From: Acidimicrobiia bacterium
GTDB lineage: Bacteria; Actinomycetota; Acidimicrobiia; Actinomarinales; Actinomarinaceae
Assembly (NCBI GenBank): GCA_028376655.1
Contig: JAONAZ010000007.1
Span: 1-54,114 of the forward strand
Reading direction: 5' to 3'
DNA length: 54,114 nt
This document shows, in pieces, positions 20,615-29,861 of this stretch. Made by a program: the position numbers and the translations under genes. A model generated the notes under the pieces. That model was not told the DNA's origin, made no database searches, and saw only the letters and a list, made by a program, of their open reading frames with translations. Position 1 is the first letter of the stretch, and every line of letters starts with the position of its first letter.

Positions 20615-21337
20615 GTGAATAAAATTAAAACAGTAATAGCTGCTGGGGGTTTAGGAACTCGTTTGCAAGGATTTAGAGGCAACGATTCAACTAAAATTTT
20701 ATTAGAAGTCGACGGCTCTCCCATGATTGTCAGGCAAATTGAACAACTTTCAAAATGGGGATTAGAAGAATTCATAATAATTACCAATCCTTCCTTTGAT
20801 GAATTAATTAAAGGTGTAATTACTTCACACTTTAAAGAAAAAAATATAAGTTTTACTATTCAACATGAACAAAAAGGGATTTCACACGCATTAAAATGTG
20901 CTGAGGAATATATCCACCCAGGGGACACAGTTTTTTTTATTTTAGGAGATAATTTTTTTGAAAATAATCCTTCCGAAAATTTGAATATGCAAGATTTAGC
21001 TAAAAATAAAGGTGCTTATATATTTTCTTATAAAGTAAACAATCCCGAAGAGTTCGGAGTTGCTGAATTAGACTCTAGAAATAATGTGATATCTATTGAA
21101 GAGAAACCTACTAATCCAAAATCGAATCAAGCCGTAGTTGGTGTATATATTTACGATGATACTGTAATGGATAAAATTTCAATCCTTAAACCTTCTAAGC
21201 GCGGGGAGTATGAAGTCACAGATTTAAATAATTTATATATTCAAGAGGGAAAATGTAAAAATGTTTCAATTTCAGGATGGTGGATCGATGCAGGCACCCC
21301 GGACAGAATAATCGAGCTGGAATCAAAACTAACTTAG
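20615..21337 (+). CDS. Sugar nucleotidyltransferase (RmlA/GlmU-N-like)
   Basis: TVIAAGGLGTRLQGFRGNDSTKILLEVDGSPMI; GWWIDAGTPDRI; GTG start. Confidence 0.88.
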   Translation: MNKIKTVIAAGGLGTRLQGFRGNDSTKILLEVDGSPMIVRQIEQLSKWGLEEFIIITNPSFDELIKGVITSHFKEKNISFTIQHEQKGISHALKCAEEYIHPGDTVFFILGDNFFENNPSENLNMQDLAKNKGAYIFSYKVNNPEEFGVAELDSRNNVISIEEKPTNPKSNQAVVGVYIYDDTVMDKISILKPSKRGEYEVTDLNNLYIQEGKCKNVSISGWWIDAGTPDRIIELESKLT

Positions 21338-22363
21338 AGGGTCTAGCTTCTTATATCTTAAATAATTAAAAACAAAGAATACCACATAGATTACCCCAAA
21401 ACTATAACTCAAAAATCCGGATACAGATATAGTTGCGATTAACAGACAATACGAGAGGAAGCTGAGAAGAAGAAATTCCAAAAGTACCTTTCTCTCAGAG
21501 TATCCTAAATTTAATAACCTATGGGAAATATGGTCAGTCCCCCCAACTGTCGGGGATTTATTTTTGCTTATTCTGTGGGTTGTAACAGTTAGGAAATCTA
21601 ATATAGGTACCGCAAATATAAACAATATTGGACTAAACGGAGAAACTAAAAGGCCTCCCTCTCCAGGATTCCAATCATAAATGATAGATATAAATCCAAG
21701 AACGTATCCTACAAATAAAGTGCCTGAATCACCAAGGTATATCTTGGCTGGTGGAAAGTTATAGATTAAAAATCCTAAAAGTGTAGCAAGCAAGAGTAGT
21801 GAAATATCAGTAACTTTATAAATATTTGAGTAGTTTGCTAAGATTGCAATCTGTAAACAAATACTTCCAGAAACTATAACTGCCAAACCGTCCATGTTAT
21901 CAATAAAGTTTATAGAATTAATGATGACAAGTATCCAAGCTAATGAAAAACCTAAGTTTAAATAATCATGGAGATCTATATTTAAATAGGCTTCAAGGTT
22001 TATAAATATATTGAGCTTTACAAGTGGATAAATAATAATGAGTATTTGAGCTAGGAATTTGGACTTCCAGTTTAGATTAAATACATCATCGATTAATCCA
22101 ATTATTGAAATTATAACGGCACATATCCCAATAGTTAAAAAGTCTTCGTCTGCTTTTCCTAGAAAAATAGTACTAACAAAAAAAGCAATAGATGTAGCTA
22201 TTCCTCCAAAAGGGGATACATTAGTGTCATTAAGTCTCTTTTCTTTTTTGGTACTTTTTTTTTGAAATTCTTTTGTTAAGACCAAAAATATTCTGTTAAG
22301 CAAAGCAGATAAAGCTAATGCAAAGAGTACTGTATAAATAATAGGGATTTGAAATAGAGTCAA
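21329..22363 (-). CDS. WecA/MraY-type polyprenyl-phosphate sugar-1-phosphate transferase
   Basis: GLIDDVFNLNWKSKFLAQ; NSINFIDNMDGLA; IYLGDSGTLFVGYVLGF. Confidence 0.9.
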   Translation of the reverse strand: MTLFQIPIIYTVLFALALSALLNRIFLVLTKEFQKKSTKKEKRLNDTNVSPFGGIATSIAFFVSTIFLGKADEDFLTIGICAVIISIIGLIDDVFNLNWKSKFLAQILIIIYPLVKLNIFINLEAYLNIDLHDYLNLGFSLAWILVIINSINFIDNMDGLAVIVSGSICLQIAILANYSNIYKVTDISLLLLATLLGFLIYNFPPAKIYLGDSGTLFVGYVLGFISIIYDWNPGEGGLLVSPFSPILFIFAVPILDFLTVTTHRISKNKSPTVGGTDHISHRLLNLGYSERKVLLEFLLLSFLSYCLLIATISVSGFLSYSFGVIYVVFFVFNYLRYKKLDPLS

Positions 22364-23442
22364 TCTAGCACATCCAATTCTTGATATATCTTTTCGAACC
22401 TTAAAGCTACTTCTTTCGATGAATATAACTGCTCAATTAATTCAGTATTCTTAGAATTATCGGCAACGCCATTAAAATTTTTAATCAATTCAGCAAATTG
22501 GTCTATTTGATTTAATTTAATCAACTCAAGATTTGTAAAATCTTCCATAACTTCAGTACCTTGAATCTTATATGCCAGGCAGTAAAGCCCTACATATAGA
22601 GATTCAAGAAGAATTCTTGAGAAACCCTCATGTGATGACATGATTATAGATATATCAAAATTTGATAATTCCCTTTCTACCTCAATCTCACCTAAGTAGT
22701 TTAGGTTTTCTGTGAGTAGAATTCTTTGCATGTCTTCATCATTTATATTTTGGGGATTTCCCTCATCACGTTCACCAGCTAAATAGAACTCATAATTTTC
22801 ATTCTTTAGTCTGTTAACTAGATTTAAGTAATCAAGAATGCCTTTATCGTATAAAAGTCTTGAAACCAGAATGATTTTTCTTTTTTCTTGATGGTTCATG
22901 TTCTCTTTTCTTTTTTTAAAATTACCAATTTCAATCCCAGAGCTAGGTATTATTTCTACTTTATTTGAAAATTTAGAATAACTAAGAAATATCTCTTTAT
23001 CTGTATGATTCTGAAATATAATTACTTTGAAAGAATTACTAAATAATTGTCTTATTAAAGGTTTTATTAAAATTTTCAACAATTTTGCTCGTCTATTATT
23101 ACTGAACAAAAATCCTAAACCAGTAATTGATAAAACTGCTTTACTTCTATTTTTTAGAAAGATACTAGCTATTGAAAAAATTATGCCAGTTTTCAAGGTA
23201 AAGCAATGAAATTTAGTTTCTGCATCTTTTAATTGAGCTCTAAGATTTAATACAGCCTGAATATCTAGAATTTTTTCTCTATTTATATTCCAAGAGTATA
23301 CATTCTCATATGTATTTTTTAATTCCTCAGTAAATTTACCATCTGGACACATTGCATTAATTTTTTCAGATTTAATATGTTTAATTAAATCTTTTCTTGA
23401 TTTATATAATATCCAGTCCCAGTGAGATAAATAAGTTATCAT
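22360..23442 (-). CDS. Glycosyltransferase family 4
   Basis: MITYLSHWDWILYKSRKDL N-terminus; ILVSRLLYDKGILDYL; SSHEGFSRILLESL. Start moved from track (23475) to ATG at 23442. Confidence 0.85.
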   Translation of the reverse strand: MITYLSHWDWILYKSRKDLIKHIKSEKINAMCPDGKFTEELKNTYENVYSWNINREKILDIQAVLNLRAQLKDAETKFHCFTLKTGIIFSIASIFLKNRSKAVLSITGLGFLFSNNRRAKLLKILIKPLIRQLFSNSFKVIIFQNHTDKEIFLSYSKFSNKVEIIPSSGIEIGNFKKRKENMNHQEKRKIILVSRLLYDKGILDYLNLVNRLKNENYEFYLAGERDEGNPQNINDEDMQRILLTENLNYLGEIEVERELSNFDISIIMSSHEGFSRILLESLYVGLYCLAYKIQGTEVMEDFTNLELIKLNQIDQFAELIKNFNGVADNSKNTELIEQLYSSKEVALRFEKIYQELDVLD

Positions 23443-23449
23443 TATGACC

Positions 23450-23455
23450 ATTTTA
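23450..23455 (-). promoter_or_regulatory. Putative -10 (TAAAAT) for leaderless GT4 gene
   Basis: First T 13 nt before revised ATG at 23442 (minus strand). Confidence 0.5.
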
Positions 23456-23469
23456 TGTCTTAAATTTGT

Positions 23470-23475
23470 TAACAT
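23470..23475 (+). promoter_or_regulatory. Putative -10 (TAACAT) for ugd-like gene
   Basis: First T 14 nt before ATG 23484. Confidence 0.4.
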
Positions 23476-23483
23476 TGCATAAT

Positions 23484-24680
23484 ATGAATTTAGTCGTCAT
23501 AGGAACAGGTTATGTTGGTTTGGTTACAGGGGTTGGTTTTGCTAGCTTAGGTAACAAAGTCAGCTTTGTTGATTTAGATGAAGAAAAAGTTTCTAAACTT
23601 AACAATAAAGAAGTTCCTTTTTATGAACCTGGCCTAGAAGAACATTTTCAAAATGGAGGAACTTTCTCAAGAATGTCTTTCACCACTTCTTACGATGACA
23701 TTGACTGGGATCGAACAGATGTAGCTTTTATTTGTGTACAAACGCCAAATAATTTAGCAACAAACTCAGTGGATACTAAATTTCTAGAGTCAGCTTTAAC
23801 AGAAATTAATAATGTTAATAATTCCAAAATAGTTGTTACAGTTAAATCAACAATCCCTCCCTACGAAATTGAAAAAGTATGTAAAAAAGTCGGTATGGAC
23901 AAGAATGAAATAACATTTAATCCTGAATTCCTTAGGGAAGGTACTGCAATAGAAGACTTTTTTAAACCAGATAGAATTGTAATTGGCGGTAATGATCCTG
24001 AGAAGCTTTCCGTTCTTAAAGAATTATATAAAAGCTTTGATGTTGAATTGATAGAGACCGATCCAATAAGTTCTCAGCTTATTAAATATTTGGCCAACAC
24101 CTACTTGCCTTTAAGACTTTCATTCGTAAATGAAGCTGCACGATTAATAGATTACTCAAAGGGTAACCAACAAGATGTCCTTAAAGGCGTGGGTTTAGAT
24201 TCTAGAATTGGACTACATTATTTCAGACCTTCTCCAGCATGGGGAGGTTCTTGTTTCCCAAAAGATTTGATTGAAGTGAATAATTTTTATAAAACTGGAG
24301 AAGTTGCATTGCCTCTTATTTCCAATATAATCGAATCAAATGATATTCAATCAACATGGACAGTTGAAAAACTAACTTCAATTCTTAATGAAGAAAATAT
24401 AAATTCCGTTTTACTTATAGGTGCTGCCTTCAAAGAAGACACTGATGACTTAAGGAATTCTCCAACTTTAGATATTTATAAAATGTTAGAACAGAAGGAC
24501 TTTAAAACTTACATCTATGATGAAATGGTTGAACTTGATGAGTATAATTCTCTAGAAAATCTTGAAGATATTTCAGAAAAGATGTTGGTTGTTTTAATGT
24601 ATCCTGTTAAAAAAACACTTATGGATAAAATTCAGACTATCAAAGAAAAAACCAAATCTATTTTGTACACACCATGGTAA
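23484..24680 (+). CDS. UDP-glucose/GDP-mannose dehydrogenase family (likely UDP-glucose 6-dehydrogenase)
   Basis: MNLVVIGTGYVGLVTGVGFASLGNKV; FNPEFLREGTAIEDFFKPDRIVIG; WGGSCFPKDL. Start moved from 23466 to ATG 23484. Confidence 0.92.
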   Translation: MNLVVIGTGYVGLVTGVGFASLGNKVSFVDLDEEKVSKLNNKEVPFYEPGLEEHFQNGGTFSRMSFTTSYDDIDWDRTDVAFICVQTPNNLATNSVDTKFLESALTEINNVNNSKIVVTVKSTIPPYEIEKVCKKVGMDKNEITFNPEFLREGTAIEDFFKPDRIVIGGNDPEKLSVLKELYKSFDVELIETDPISSQLIKYLANTYLPLRLSFVNEAARLIDYSKGNQQDVLKGVGLDSRIGLHYFRPSPAWGGSCFPKDLIEVNNFYKTGEVALPLISNIIESNDIQSTWTVEKLTSILNEENINSVLLIGAAFKEDTDDLRNSPTLDIYKMLEQKDFKTYIYDEMVELDEYNSLENLEDISEKMLVVLMYPVKKTLMDKIQTIKEKTKSILYTPW

Positions 24681-24684
24681 AAAA

Positions 24685-25623
24685 TTGAATATTGTTTTAA
24701 CTGGTGGATCTGGATTTATTGGCTCACATCTTTCTAAGGAATTACTTAAAGATAGTGAAAACAAACTAATCGTAGTAGATAACTTACTTACTGGAAATCT
24801 AGATAATATTCAAAATTTGCTGGATCATGAGAATGCTACATTTATCCAACATGACGTTCAGGATCACATTGAAATTAATGAAAAAGTAGACTATGTATTT
24901 CATTTAGCAAGCGCCGCATCACCAGTCGCATACACAGAAAACCCAGTTAATACCCTTAAAGCTGGAAGTCTTGGAACCATAAATACATTAGGGTTAGCTA
25001 GGAAACATAATGCTGAGTATTTTTTAGCCTCTACTTCTGAAGTTTATGGTGACCCTTTAATTACTCCTCAAAATGAAGAGTATTGGGGAAATGTAAATCC
25101 TAATGGTGAGAGAAGTATGTATGATGAAGCGAAAAGATTTGCAGAAGCTGCAACAGCAACGTATGCCAGAAGTTATAACATAAAGGCAAAAATAATAAGG
25201 ATATTTAATACTTATGGACCAAATATGCAATTAAATGATGGAAGGGTAGTCACAAACCTTATCGTGCAGGCATTGAATGATGAAGATTTAACAATCTATG
25301 GAGATGGTTCTCAAACTAGAAGTTTTTCCTATGTGTCTGACACAGTTGCTGGAATCCTTGCAATGATGAAATCTGATCATTATGAAGTCTTCAATATTGG
25401 AAATCCATATGAGATGACTGTTAAAGAACTTGCAGAAACAATTTTAAAACTTACCAGCTCAAAATCTAAAATAATATATAAGCCATTACCAAATGATGAC
25501 CCGCAACAAAGAAGACCTGATATTACTAAGGCTAAAGAAAAATTGAACTGGGAACCAAAAATAGACTTAGAAACTGGTTTGAATACAACTATTGATTGGA
25601 TAAAACAAGAGTTATCTAAATAA
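24685..25623 (+). CDS. UDP-glucuronate decarboxylase-like SDR (UDP-xylose synthase)
   Basis: GGSGFIGSHL; GERSMYDEAKRFAEA; FNTYGPNMQLNDGRVVTNLI; adjacent to Ugd. Confidence 0.85.
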   Translation: MNIVLTGGSGFIGSHLSKELLKDSENKLIVVDNLLTGNLDNIQNLLDHENATFIQHDVQDHIEINEKVDYVFHLASAASPVAYTENPVNTLKAGSLGTINTLGLARKHNAEYFLASTSEVYGDPLITPQNEEYWGNVNPNGERSMYDEAKRFAEAATATYARSYNIKAKIIRIFNTYGPNMQLNDGRVVTNLIVQALNDEDLTIYGDGSQTRSFSYVSDTVAGILAMMKSDHYEVFNIGNPYEMTVKELAETILKLTSSKSKIIYKPLPNDDPQQRRPDITKAKEKLNWEPKIDLETGLNTTIDWIKQELSK

Positions 25624-26671
25624 CTTTTAATATCCTTTGATGGAGAGTCTCTAATGATTCTTGTTTGACTTTATCCTGTGAAAATTTAATAATCTCCAAC
25701 AGCATGCTGTTTTCTAATTCATAAACTGCATTTATTTTTTCTGATAAGTCATTTTTTGTACTGTCAAACTTAAGATTATCAATGTAATTTGGATGAGTAT
25801 TTTTGTCATACTCTGAATTACTATAAAAATTAATAACTCCACTAGAGAGTGTTTCGAGAACACTTTTATCGTAAAAACCTTCTGGAGTATTGTTAATATG
25901 AAATCCCGATTTATCTATAAATTTATTCAATTCTGTATGACGAACGGTCCCTACAAATTTTATATTTGAATATATAGAGTATTTATTTAATAGATAATTT
26001 TCATATACTTCATCTTGCTGTGTTAGGGGTCCACCTACTATTGTAATATTCTGTGAATCACCATAATTACTATCCAAAAAACCCTGAATAGATTCATCAA
26101 GATTTTTTGACCTCGAAACTCTACTTATAATCAAAAAATCTTTTACTTCGTGGTTATCCTTACTTCTAAAAAAAGTTTTAAAATTTATAGCATGGCCAAT
26201 AGGCGTAACCTTTTTAAATTTTAAGGGAAAAGAATTCTTTGAAGCTGTAATGATTAAATCTGAAATAATTGCTCCTAGATAAAGGACAATCCTTTTCACA
26301 ATAGATGTAGGACCTTTGTGTGTGTACCAGAGGATAGATTGTATTTTCCTGAACTTAAATATAGTAGAACTTACCAGCAGTAGGGCAGTTGTCATATGTG
26401 CAAGACAGAATTTGTATTCATTACTTATTAACAAACTTTTTATAGTTTTTCTGAGAGAAATAAATTTTTTAATTTTATTTAAATTTACAGATTCATGAGT
26501 GTATATGTTTATATTCTCTTTAAGAAGGTGAGATTTTCCCTTATTTAAAGTTACTACATCAACTTCGTCATAATATTCCGATAACTCGTTTAACCAGTCT
26601 ATGGCAAATCCAAGTGAGGTATTATCAGAATCTGTTGATATATTAAAAACTAATATCTTATTTTTTTTCAT
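25616..26671 (-). CDS. Glycosyltransferase, GT4-like
   Basis: SRVSRSKNLDESI; FHINNTPEGFYDKSVLETLSSG. Confidence 0.78.
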   Translation of the reverse strand: MKKNKILVFNISTDSDNTSLGFAIDWLNELSEYYDEVDVVTLNKGKSHLLKENINIYTHESVNLNKIKKFISLRKTIKSLLISNEYKFCLAHMTTALLLVSSTIFKFRKIQSILWYTHKGPTSIVKRIVLYLGAIISDLIITASKNSFPLKFKKVTPIGHAINFKTFFRSKDNHEVKDFLIISRVSRSKNLDESIQGFLDSNYGDSQNITIVGGPLTQQDEVYENYLLNKYSIYSNIKFVGTVRHTELNKFIDKSGFHINNTPEGFYDKSVLETLSSGVINFYSNSEYDKNTHPNYIDNLKFDSTKNDLSEKINAVYELENSMLLEIIKFSQDKVKQESLETLHQRILKVI

Positions 26672-27804
26672 AGTTCCATCTCTACAGTTTTCTGAATTAC
26701 TTCCATATAAACTTTTGCCTGTGTCGAAAAATTGTATTCTTTACGTATATAGGTTTTAGCTACAACAGCTCTTTTTATTGCTTCGTCTTTATTATTTATA
26801 ATAAATTTAATATTTTCAGCGATTAGATTTTTATTGGGCGGTGTTGAGATAATAAATCCACGCTCACCATCATTTAGTAAATCTTTACAGCCACCTGCTT
26901 CTGTGCTCAAAATAGGAACTTCATAATTAATCGCTTCAAGAACTGAATGGGGGAGACCCTCGTAGTCAGATGCTTGTATAAAAATATCTGAATTACTTAG
27001 GAATTTAGAGATTTTATTGTTGTCAATTTTACCTAAAAGTTTTACTTGTTTATGTAAATTAAAATCATTTATTACCTTCTCTAACTTACTGATTTCATTA
27101 CCTTCACCAATTATGTTAAGTTTCAGATTCACATTATTAAGTATCTTCAATGCATTTATCACTAAATCTATATTTTTTTGAATTACTAACCTAGAAACTA
27201 TAGTTAAGTTAATTTCTGGTTTATCTAAAGTTTTTCTTTGAATTTCTGTGATCTCAACTCCATTATTAATTTTTAGGATTTCTTTTTTGAATCCAAGCTC
27301 AGATACAAAACCTTTCAAATGATCTGAGGGGGTAATGATTATTTTTGCTGAATTAATACTCCAGTTTCTAATTAATTTTTGTATTTCGATCATCAGAGAA
27401 TGCTTATTATTTTGAAATTTATCAAAAGATTCTGTAATTTTTTTTTGATTGTATGCTCTTTCCCAGACAGGATCGCCAACAATCTTTCTAACAATAGGTT
27501 TTTTGAGTAGTAGGTTTGCTATAGATGCTTCTACGCCAAGGCCATTAATGAAGATTAAATGACTTTTTCTTCCATTTTTAATAATTTGATAGGTTGTTTT
27601 AAGCCATCTAATAGGTAATGTGTTTGATCGGTTAATTCTTATTACATTCAACTTATCTTCTACGTAAATATTTTTTTCTTCAGATAAACATATAATCTGT
27701 ACATTGTGACCACTCTTTATTAAGAAATCAGAAATTTTAGGAACAAAACTTGCGGGTCCACCAATATCCGGGGGAAATATCCCTACAGTTATTAAAATGT
27801 TCAT
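26668..27804 (-). CDS. Glycosyltransferase family 4
   Basis: MNILITVGIFPPDIGGPASFVPKIS; IQASDYEGLPHSVLEAINYEVPILSTEAGG. Confidence 0.9.
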   Translation of the reverse strand: MNILITVGIFPPDIGGPASFVPKISDFLIKSGHNVQIICLSEEKNIYVEDKLNVIRINRSNTLPIRWLKTTYQIIKNGRKSHLIFINGLGVEASIANLLLKKPIVRKIVGDPVWERAYNQKKITESFDKFQNNKHSLMIEIQKLIRNWSINSAKIIITPSDHLKGFVSELGFKKEILKINNGVEITEIQRKTLDKPEINLTIVSRLVIQKNIDLVINALKILNNVNLKLNIIGEGNEISKLEKVINDFNLHKQVKLLGKIDNNKISKFLSNSDIFIQASDYEGLPHSVLEAINYEVPILSTEAGGCKDLLNDGERGFIISTPPNKNLIAENIKFIINNKDEAIKRAVVAKTYIRKEYNFSTQAKVYMEVIQKTVEMEL

Positions 27805-27822
27805 AACATAAAGTCTATTAAG

Positions 27823-28785
27823 TTATTTTTTTTTGTGTGCAACAATCTCTTTAATCATTGAATCAATATCTTTAGTAGGACTCATTCCAGTAAAGTTGAC
27901 TATTTTATCTATATTTGGGGTTCTTCTAGTCGGATCTTCAAACTTATTACCAAAAACTTCTTCATGCTGAACGTAATTAATTTGTGAATCTGAGTCGCAT
28001 GTTTTGATTATTAGTTCAGCAAGGTTTTTAATTGTTATTTCCTGAGTCTGACCAATATTGAATACCTCTCCATAAGCTTTCATTTCTGCGAGTTTAATAA
28101 AATAATCTGTTACATCATCTACCCATGTAAATGAACGAGATTGGGTACCGTCACCATGGATAGTAATATCATTATTACTAAGAGCAGCATCAATAAACTT
28201 AGGAACTACCATTCCATATTCTGAAAGTTGATTTGGTCCAATGATATTAAAAAGTCTAACAATTATTGGATTCAATTTTCCTTCTTCATATTCAGATAGT
28301 GCCAAAAATTCATCAATCATTTTTGATGCAGCATATGACCAACGTAATTTGGTTGTTGGGCCAATCAAACTTCTTGATTCTTCTGTCCACTCCTTATCTT
28401 CAGAGACACCATAAATTTCAGATGTTGAAGTTACTAATACTGGGATATTGTTTTCTTTACAAGCTTCAAAAACCTCATGCGTAGCCAATATATTTGTAAG
28501 TAATGACTTACTTAAATTTTCCATTATATATTGAACTCCAACACCTGCGGCTAAATGATAGCAAAAATCGTATCCTTCAAATGTTTTACCTAGATTTTCG
28601 ATATCTTCAACTTTTTTGTTAATAAATTTAATTTTGTTACTGTCATTAAACTTAGAGAGGTTATCACTTTTACCTGTTGATAAGTCATCTATGACTAGTA
28701 TTTCTTCTACATCAGTCATAATTAACTTTTCTATTAAGTGTGAACCAATAAAGCCAGCACCACCGGTAATTATTATTTTTTTCAT
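27823..28785 (-). CDS. NAD-dependent nucleotide-sugar epimerase/dehydratase (SDR)
   Basis: IIITGGAGFIGSHLIEKL; STSEIYG; YAASKMIDEFLAL. Confidence 0.85.
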   Translation of the reverse strand: MKKIIITGGAGFIGSHLIEKLIMTDVEEILVIDDLSTGKSDNLSKFNDSNKIKFINKKVEDIENLGKTFEGYDFCYHLAAGVGVQYIMENLSKSLLTNILATHEVFEACKENNIPVLVTSTSEIYGVSEDKEWTEESRSLIGPTTKLRWSYAASKMIDEFLALSEYEEGKLNPIIVRLFNIIGPNQLSEYGMVVPKFIDAALSNNDITIHGDGTQSRSFTWVDDVTDYFIKLAEMKAYGEVFNIGQTQEITIKNLAELIIKTCDSDSQINYVQHEEVFGNKFEDPTRRTPNIDKIVNFTGMSPTKDIDSMIKEIVAHKKK

Positions 28786-28786
28786 T

Positions 28787-29785
28787 TTATTTCTTTATAT
28801 AAGTTAATGATTTTAGCAACTCTAAATTTTCAAGGTACCACTCTACAGTTTTTTCTATTCCGTCCTCTATTAAAGTAGTAGGTTCCCAGTCAAGCGTTTG
28901 TTTTATATGGCTTAAATCTGGCTTTACAACATCTGGGTCTTTCATAGCTCTCTCCTTATTGACCACAATGGAGTTAATGCCAGTACTTTTTTCTATTAAT
29001 TCAATAACACGATTAAGAGTTACAGTATTATTTGAACCAATGTTAAAGGTATCAGAAGAAGTATGACTCATCACTTTTACTAAAGCTGAAACCACATCAT
29101 CAACATAAGTAAATGATCTTCTCTGTTCCCCATCTCCGAAAACTTGTACTTCCTCTTTATTTATTATCCAGTGAATAAATCGTAGAATAGACATATCAGG
29201 TCTACCGTATGGTCCATAAACTGTAAAAAATCTTGGTATTAAAACTTTTGTATTAGATTCATCAAGTATTGTTTTAGCCAATATTTCGCCAGATAGTTTT
29301 GTACTTGCATACACGGAGGGAGGTTGAATTCTTTCATCCTTATTTTCCCTCATTAAACTTTCACCACTGTCACCATAAATTGAGGATGTGGATGCAAGTA
29401 TTAAGGAAGAAATCTCAGTTAGTTTACAATAATTAGCCACATTTGTGGTGGCAACTGTATTGTCAAGTACATAGCTATATGGATCCAAAAAACTTTGCCT
29501 AACACCTGCACGAGCAGCCATGTGGTAAAAAACTTGTGCGTCGGAGTTTATTTCATGAAGTTGTGAAATAGAGTCAGGATTTGATAAATCTAATTGATGA
29601 AATTCATATTTTTCATTATTTTTAAGTTCACCTATTCTTAAACTTTTTAATTTTACATCGTAAGCATCGTTAAGGGAATCAACACCTATTACTTCATAAC
29701 CCGCATGAAGAAGTTTGTTTGCAAGATGAAAGCCAATAAATCCAGCTGTTCCGGAGATGATTACTTTGTTATTCACAATAAACAT
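28787..29785 (-). CDS. UDP-glucuronate 4-epimerase-like SDR
   Basis: GTAGFIGFHLANKLLHAGYEVIGVDSLNDAYDVKLKSLRIGEL; RAGVRQSFLDPYSYVLDN; FFTVYGPYGRPDMS. Confidence 0.85.
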   Translation of the reverse strand: MFIVNNKVIISGTAGFIGFHLANKLLHAGYEVIGVDSLNDAYDVKLKSLRIGELKNNEKYEFHQLDLSNPDSISQLHEINSDAQVFYHMAARAGVRQSFLDPYSYVLDNTVATTNVANYCKLTEISSLILASTSSIYGDSGESLMRENKDERIQPPSVYASTKLSGEILAKTILDESNTKVLIPRFFTVYGPYGRPDMSILRFIHWIINKEEVQVFGDGEQRRSFTYVDDVVSALVKVMSHTSSDTFNIGSNNTVTLNRVIELIEKSTGINSIVVNKERAMKDPDVVKPDLSHIKQTLDWEPTTLIEDGIEKTVEWYLENLELLKSLTYIKK

Positions 29786-29792
29786 GCTACCA

Positions 29793-29798
29793 AAAATA
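29793..29798 (-). promoter_or_regulatory. Putative -10 (TATTTT) for UDP-GlcA epimerase-like gene
   Basis: First T 13 nt before ATG at 29785 (minus strand). Confidence 0.4.
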
Positions 29799-29848
29799 TA
29801 TTTAATTCTGTAAAAAGATTTAAATAGTATTTATATAATTTTAAAAAG

Positions 29849-29854
29849 TAGAAT
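29849..29854 (+). promoter_or_regulatory. Putative -10 (TAGAAT) for wzy-like gene
   Basis: First T 13 nt before GTG 29862. Confidence 0.5.
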
Positions 29855-29861
29855 TTTAATA

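Noticed and set aside
29834-29839. Perfect TATAAT 28 nt upstream of GTG 29862
   Set aside because: Could be a real -10 with a short leader, but TAGAAT at 29849 fits the recurring -13 position better; not listed separately.
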